From positions 65,798,288-65,862,287 of the forward strand of contig JBOZIK010000001.1 in the NCBI GenBank assembly GCA_051453625.1: a stretch of DNA of 64,000 nucleotides, read 5' to 3'. Below are positions 58,620 to 64,000 of the stretch, in pieces. Below the pieces are notes generated by a model. That model did no database searches, was not told where the DNA came from, and saw nothing but the letters and a program-made list of their open reading frames with translations. The position numbers and the translations under genes were made by a program. Position 1 is the first letter of the stretch; each line of letters starts with the position of its first letter. The DNA comes from Welwitschia mirabilis. Taxonomy: Eukaryota; Gnetophyta; Gnetopsida; Welwitschiales.

Positions 58620-59518
58620 CAAAGAGGCTAATGTGATATAAGAAGAACTTTATAAAAACCCATTATCCACCTAATCATCTAGATGATCATATAGATGACA
58701 AAAACACTTAATCTAAGAAGGATGCTTACTAGATCAATCTAGTAAGTGATGTAAAACTCATATGATGTGGCATCATCTCATGTAACATCTAGACGTCTAG
58801 CAAGATGACACCTAAAATAATCACTTTACCAAACTTGACCAAACTTTGAACATGTAATTTACATCTTCTTATGCAGTTGTTAGGACCGTTAGTACATCTA
58901 TTTGTATTTTTTAATTTTTTTTCTATTTCATAATAAATATCTCCTCTATCCTTGACTCTTTTTTTATCTTCTTTAGAATCAAAAATTTCTTATGATAGGA
59001 GATCAAAGGATAAGAGATTACAAAGAGACATATTCCTTAGTGTCAGGTGATGTATCCTTCATCGAGGTACTACTACTTTGTAATATGGACATTGATTCAC
59101 TTCTTATACAAACTGTGTTTTTCTTTTTATATCTTTTATTTTGTGCATCTTCTTACTTCTGATTCTGTGATAGCTTCTTTGATGATACAAATCATAAGAG
59201 CAACCTTTATTAAGGCTAGCATTATTATCTTAGGTTAATCTTGATCTATTAATGATTTTTCTTAGTTGATCTAGGTTATACAAGACCAATCTCAGTGATA
59301 GGTTGATTTGGTAATATGATAGAAATTCAATTTATAATAGTAGATGCATTTTATTTGCATATTGTATTCATTTGTATTATTATTTTTACATTATTACTTT
59401 ATTCTAATTTAAGGTTACATAGTGTTTTATTTTCAAAATAAATTCTCTTTCTTCTTTCTGTGCCTTTAATGAAATTACGACATTTAGAACACTCCCATCT
59501 ATATCAGTGTATTGTGTT
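58620..59518 (+). repeat. LTR-like sequence related to the LTR at 3700-4491
   Basis: The plus strand shares an ordered set of words with the minus strand of 3700-4491: GATG-rich words around 58670-58800, ATAATAAATATCTCCTC (TATA-like position), CTTATGATAGGAGATCAAAGG (58991-59011) and (T/C)TTAGTGTCAGG-like sequence. It is cut at the right by the 100-N gap at 59519-59618. No coding; the 63-codon frame at 59047-59238 lies within the LTR and is not a gene. Solo LTR or truncated element cannot be told apart. Confidence 0.55.
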
Positions 59519-60510
59519 NNNNNNNNNNNNNNNNNNNNNNNNNNNNNNNNNNNNNNNNNNNNNNNNNNNNNNNNNNNNNNNNNNNNNNNNNNNNNNNNNN
59601 NNNNNNNNNNNNNNNNNNCTACATCTTAAAACAAAACTTTGAAAAAGTATAAACTCTAAAATAAGAATTGATATTGGCTTATGGGTCATAGTTATATTCC
59701 AAACATTCCTAGAATATATTTAAGAAATTTTTGCAATATAGTCTTAATGACATAGTCCTAACCACCTAGGTTTTGATACTTAAATAGAAATATTATTTTA
59801 TAGCATTTATTATTTGGTGGAGATATGCCTCTACTCATAATTATACAAGTTAATATGCTTATACCTAATAACTATAGAAGTTAATGCTCTTCATATGAAT
59901 AAGACATTTGGATTTAAGCTTAAATAATTATATTCTATATCTATTCTTGGAAGGCTTCATGACTAATTTGTCCCTTTTGGCTAGTGATGCTATTTTTTTA
60001 ATAGATAAAGTTAAGGATATATTGATTTAGCAAATTTTGAGGAATCATTGTAGGAATTGGTGATATTCATCTATAAAATGGGACTAACTTGTAATGGTAT
60101 CTTTTATTGTTAATTCTTGTTATTATTAATGTTTTTCTATGTTTTCATTATTGGGACTTAAACCTACATTACTTGAAGAGAGGTAAAGTATCCTAATTTT
60201 TTAAGCTAGATGGTTTCATGTTTTGCTTTTTCCGTTAATAATTTTTCTCATGTCCATGTATCATTACTTTTATTTTTTTATTAATTCTTTTCATATTTAA
60301 AAGATGTATTATTATTTATCTTAGCATACTGATATGATTAAAATGAATTATACTAATAATCTAGTGGTTATAATTTTTTTTGTTATACTTAGAATCATAA
60401 TTAGATTTCACATGTAAAACTAATTGCATGTTACACCTAATAGTTTATTTGTCTAAGTTATTCTTAAATAAGACCTTGTCACTCTTATATTATTGAATAT
60501 TATTGATCAT

Positions 60511-61082
60511 AGCTTTACAGTGATTTAGATTTATTTGGATCTACCCTTAGAATCATTCTTTCAAAGGGACATATGTGGTAAATTTAATAAAAAAATACAA
60601 GATGAATTCTACTTGTAATAAAAAACTCAAACAAAATAGGAATCAAAGTTGATAATTGAAATTATTTTCAATTGACAATGCAAAAGAACAAAGTGCTCTA
60701 AAGGTCTAATCAATTCATCCTTTGTTTCAGCTTTGCTCTGATGATTCCTGTATCTCAAAACATGCCCTGAACGATCAATTCATTAAGGATTAGTGTGAAG
60801 GTATAATCTCATCCATCATATGAGTATTAGTGAGTTATCTAATCCTTTTGATACTTCACAACCCTTTGTAAGCATAGAAAGTATGAATCAAAGTTCATAA
60901 AATCCATCAAACAAAAAATAACTATAACTTACAAAATAACTTTAAATAACTGACATAACTGAAAATAACTTGATAATTAAATAAGCTTTACCTTAAAATT
61001 GCTAATACCATTTTATTATGCTATGTAATGAAATAATAAAACCTACTTTAGAAACTAGTTCTACTAAATATTACTAATGCCA
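60511..61082 (-). repeat. Inverted third copy of the LTR-like repeat
   Basis: Matches 48148-48725 and 42811-43395 in reverse complement, including AATGATTCC(T/A)ATATCT-type words near 60742-60760 and TTTTATTATG at 61011. The copy is more like 48148-48725 than 42811-43395. Confidence 0.75.
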
Positions 61083-61636
61083 ATTAAGATGTGCAATAAA
61101 AATGAAATGTTTTAAATTAATTCTTTATTAAAAACTAAAATGAATTATACATTATGTCATGATAGAAGGTGAAGAAAAAAGACTTCTTAACTAGCCTTAA
61201 ATCATTCCACCCCTAAGAAAGGTATCGGAGCATCATGATACCTATCCTTCTAAGTCTTACCCATGTTAAGCCAATCAAAGATGTTGATAATAAAGCACCA
61301 AGAATCTATTATAGATGAGGGAGAAGGCTTAGAGTTTAAGTCATAATTGTGTTAGATGTTACTTATGTAAGGCGTATTACTTAAGGGCGGTTACATGAGG
61401 AGCGAGTTACAAATGTATTTAGCATGTAGTCATAAAGATGATTCCTTTGTATTTAAGTGTAAACATGATGATGACATGTCATTTTACTATTGATGATGCT
61501 ACCAATGAATGCCATGTCATATCTTCATCTTGATCATTCTCATTGTCGCCACATGTTACTATGATGATTAATTTGTACTTCCTCCATGTATTATTGGATT
61601 TAAGGTTGAATTTGATTTATTATCCAACTGAGCCCA

Positions 61637-61792
61637 TGAGTGCAAAGTAATTAATTCCATGAAATAATGTATGAATGTGGGTTTTTATGAAGTTTTACCT
61701 TAGAAGACTAGCAATGAGTGCAAAGTAATTAATTCCATGAAATAATATATGAATGTGGGTTTTTATGAAGTTTTACCTTAGAAGACTAGCAA
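61637..61792 (+). repeat. 78-bp tandem duplication (right arm only)
   Basis: Units 61637-61714 and 61715-61792 differ at about one base (AATGTATG against ATATATG). The left arm has one unit near 47535-47600. The duplication is recent. Confidence 0.9.
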
Positions 61793-61946
61793 CACTAGTA
61801 GTCTTAGTTGGCAGCACTGGCATTTAGTGATGAGATCTTTTAAAGTTTTACACATTTCTTTCAAATTCAGCAAAAATCCTGCTAATGTTAGTGGGAAATC
61901 CATATATGCATGAAAAAATGATAAAAAGATTAAAAAAACATTAATG

Positions 61947-62058
61947 TATGATAATACAATGTGTTTTCATGTTTTCTCCTATGTTAATTGATTAATTATA
62001 CTTATGATAATACAATGTGTTTTCATGTTTTCTTCTATGTTAATTGATTAATTATACT
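61947..62058 (+). repeat. 56-bp tandem duplication (right arm only)
   Basis: Units 61947-62002 and 62003-62058 differ at one base (TTTCTCC against TTTCTTC). The left arm has one related unit near 47320-47360. Confidence 0.9.
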
Positions 62059-63406
62059 TACTTACAATGTCAGTTTTAGCATTCAAATGCACCTCCGATC
62101 AATCTTTTATTATTCTCTTAGCAAAAAGCAATGAAGAAATGGTGACACGAAAAAAATAAACTAAGTGAAAATGGCAACTACAAAAAAGATATGACATTTT
62201 TCAAAACCTTTTGATTAATTTTTAATAACTAAGAGGCATTAAAATTAATTTTTTAAGATAAAAGTAGATGCCTTATCCCCTAACCAGAATTAAAATTTAT
62301 TCTCAAAGTTACAAAGATGAAGAATTTATACAAGGCTTTGGAGAACAAGTTAATTACATGGCTAGTGAATGATTGTGATGAATGTATCTAGGGAGCACAT
62401 TGTAATGCAATGCTTAAATAAAAATGAAATTTTTAGGGAGTATAAAACATGCAATCTAATGAAAACTCCATCATCTATGAATTCAAAAGATAGGATACTT
62501 AAGTTAATGACTACATGTATTAAGAATTTTACAAACCTTATTTTAAATTTAAAATGTGTTACATTTATCATACAAATAAGATATCCTCTAAGTAAATCTA
62601 TAATCCAATAAAAATTAATTAAGCAACTTCTTAGGTATATAAGTTAAAGAAAATTAAACACATAAGCATCTCATAATTCCATCTTTTTCATTCCAATTTA
62701 CCTCTTCTACAATGATGCCTTGTTCATTATGTTAAGAATTTATAGTCTAAGTAAGCATCTAGTGTTATGAAATCTTATTCCAATAGAGTTAAACATGTTT
62801 ATTTATGAAGGAGTCAATGATGCATTTCCAGTGAGCATTTATAGCCTCGATATAGTTGAACATGTCATAAATTAAATTATTAGAGCTATATTACCTACAA
62901 GAATCCATGGCCTCAATGTAGTTAACTAAACCCAATTTTCATTAGTTATAAAATAATGTGCTTTTGGAGAGGAGAAATTTTTTTTAAACCCATCCTTCTA
63001 TTTTTCAATACATTTAATGCACACAAAAAGGTAATTGACTCATTATCTAATGAAGATAAAACTTATTCTTGTAAAAAAATTCACTTATCATGAAAGTAGA
63101 TTTCATCTTAATTCAACCATATTTTCCCATTATAAGTTCTTAAGTAAAATTAAATCTTAATAAGTGAACTTAAAAATAAGCAAAAACTTTTCTTAAAAAC
63201 TATAAGAAAACTTACATTCTATCTAATTTGTAATAATAATGTGATCACTTATTAAAGATTTATTTACTTAGGGGTCATTAATTAGGATCATCTAATCTAA
63301 TGAATTCATAAATAGATGGAAGGGGATGGTAGTCAGTGATATTAGAAAGATGGAGCAATGAAAATCAAAGGGATGGAAGGTAAATTCTAAGGCAATGATG
63401 GTTTAT

Positions 63407-63715
63407 TCAATGGAGTAGATGGTATTTAGGATTTCCAACTTGAAAATGTTTAAGTTTGTGATTATAAAAGTGGAAGTTCCTATGTGGTTTAAGATATGAA
63501 AGGGCATCAAGCACAAATTTTTTAAGCATTTTTAATTTTTTCAAATCAAAATTTATTCTAAAAAGAAAATTCACACTAAAAGAAAAATCTAATCTAAATG
63601 CATGTAATAATACAAAAAAATTTTCAAGGTCTTTTCGAAGGTATTGCAAATGTGAAGGCTTAAAATAATGAATGCAAAGTTTGAATGATGTATCAAAATT
63701 ATGCAATACGTTCAA
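63407..63715 (-). pseudogene. 102-codon open frame in the inverted element, unidentified
   Basis: The frame reads MNVLHNFDTSFKLCIHYFKP and goes on to LKPHRNFHFYNHKLKHFQV. The plus-strand counterpart at 45474-45970 encodes nearly the same residues (LKPHKNFHFYNYKLKHFQI) but is broken by a frameshift near 45530 and an artificial duplication. Differences between copies are often conservative (K/R, I/V), a hint of past coding. No signal peptide, catalytic motif or family resemblance was recognised. The frame probably continues upstream (higher coordinates) in decayed form. Most likely part of the element's own protein. Confidence 0.35.
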
Positions 63716-64000
63716 AGAGGTAATTGAATCCTTATAAACATTTATACATGAATTTACAAAATTTTGGAGAATGTTAAAATTAGCAGTGAGATCTATTCAT
63801 TCAAAATTAGCAATTTTCCATTCTTTAGCCTATTCTTGTTACTTAACTATTCATGCAAGACATTGGTTTAGGATGAAGACAATGGTAAATTAAAAACTAT
63901 GAAAGAATAAAATTGATTATCAAGAAAGGTATTAGAAGATGGTTCCAAAGGTGTGAACTTGTCTTCATTATCAAGGTTTAAGTCTTCCTTAGAATATGAA

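Larger units (their letters stand above)
59619..64000 (-). repeat. Right arm of the ~4.4-kb inverted repeat
   Basis: The reverse complement of 45205-49617, about 90% alike. It begins immediately after a 100-N gap and runs off the window. It carries the inverted LTR-like repeat (60511-61082 shared part), two young tandem duplications absent from the left arm (61637-61792, 61947-62058) and a 102-codon open frame at 63715-63407. The element is on the minus strand here. Confidence 0.85.

Noticed and set aside
1-64000. Search for tRNA, rRNA, snRNA and intact host genes
   Set aside because: No conserved tRNA A/B boxes in cloverleaf context, no rRNA words and no multi-exon coding pattern could be supported by reading alone; small ncRNAs cannot be excluded.

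Overview
The window looks like plant nuclear DNA from a repeat-rich, strongly AT-biased genome. Support: a (CCCTAAA)n telomere-type tract, plant-type Ty3/gypsy and Ty1/copia polyproteins, and a plant-style LINE with zinc-knuckle ORF1 and EN-RT ORF2. Nearly every coding stretch is a fossil with stops and frameshifts, many of them explained by C-to-T or G-to-A change, as expected of long-methylated transposons. I found no intact host gene, tRNA, rRNA or CRISPR array.

Layout. 1-4491: minus-strand Ty3/gypsy remnant (gag, gag-protease junction, tRNA-Asp-type primer-binding site, 5' LTR). 5203-8160: end of another plus-strand element and a candidate LTR. 9077-10735: plus-strand Ty1/copia RT-RNase H relic. 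10855-30990: best read as one very old Ty3/gypsy element of about 20 kb. It has ~3.1-kb LTR-like repeats at 10855-14010 and 27690-30990, gag split at 14716/22180, and protease, RT, RNase H and integrase relics at 23340-26805. A LINE (14717-22179) sits inside gag, flanked by a 12-bp direct repeat. 32330-33480: unassigned, less AT-rich block. 33790-34990: copia LTR-like. 35147-39660: tandem modules ending in TG microsatellites. 39931-42355: a ~2.4-kb palindrome. 42811-48725: an LTR-bounded element of unknown content. 45205-49617 and 59619-64000: ~4.4-kb inverted repeat, about 90% identical by eye. 56900-57870: a second plus-strand gypsy gag-protease relic. 58160-58204: interstitial telomere-type tract. 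58620-59518: LTR related to the one at 3700-4491.

Assembly. Runs of N lie at 730-1342, 1616-1626, 1859-1958, 2418-3148, 4492-5202, 9588-9687, 13552-13651, 15415-16102, 17846-17945, 19266-19680, 19969-20716, 21768-21839, 30045-30144, 35302-35401, 35654-35753, 37239-37338, 38714-38813, 39298-39397, 45603-45702 and 59519-59618. Most exactly 100-base gaps have nearly the same sequence on both sides, so many local duplications here are probably unmerged contig ends or alleles. Nothing here forms a working pathway: the window is layered, nested insertions. Percent identities are by-eye impressions, not computed values.
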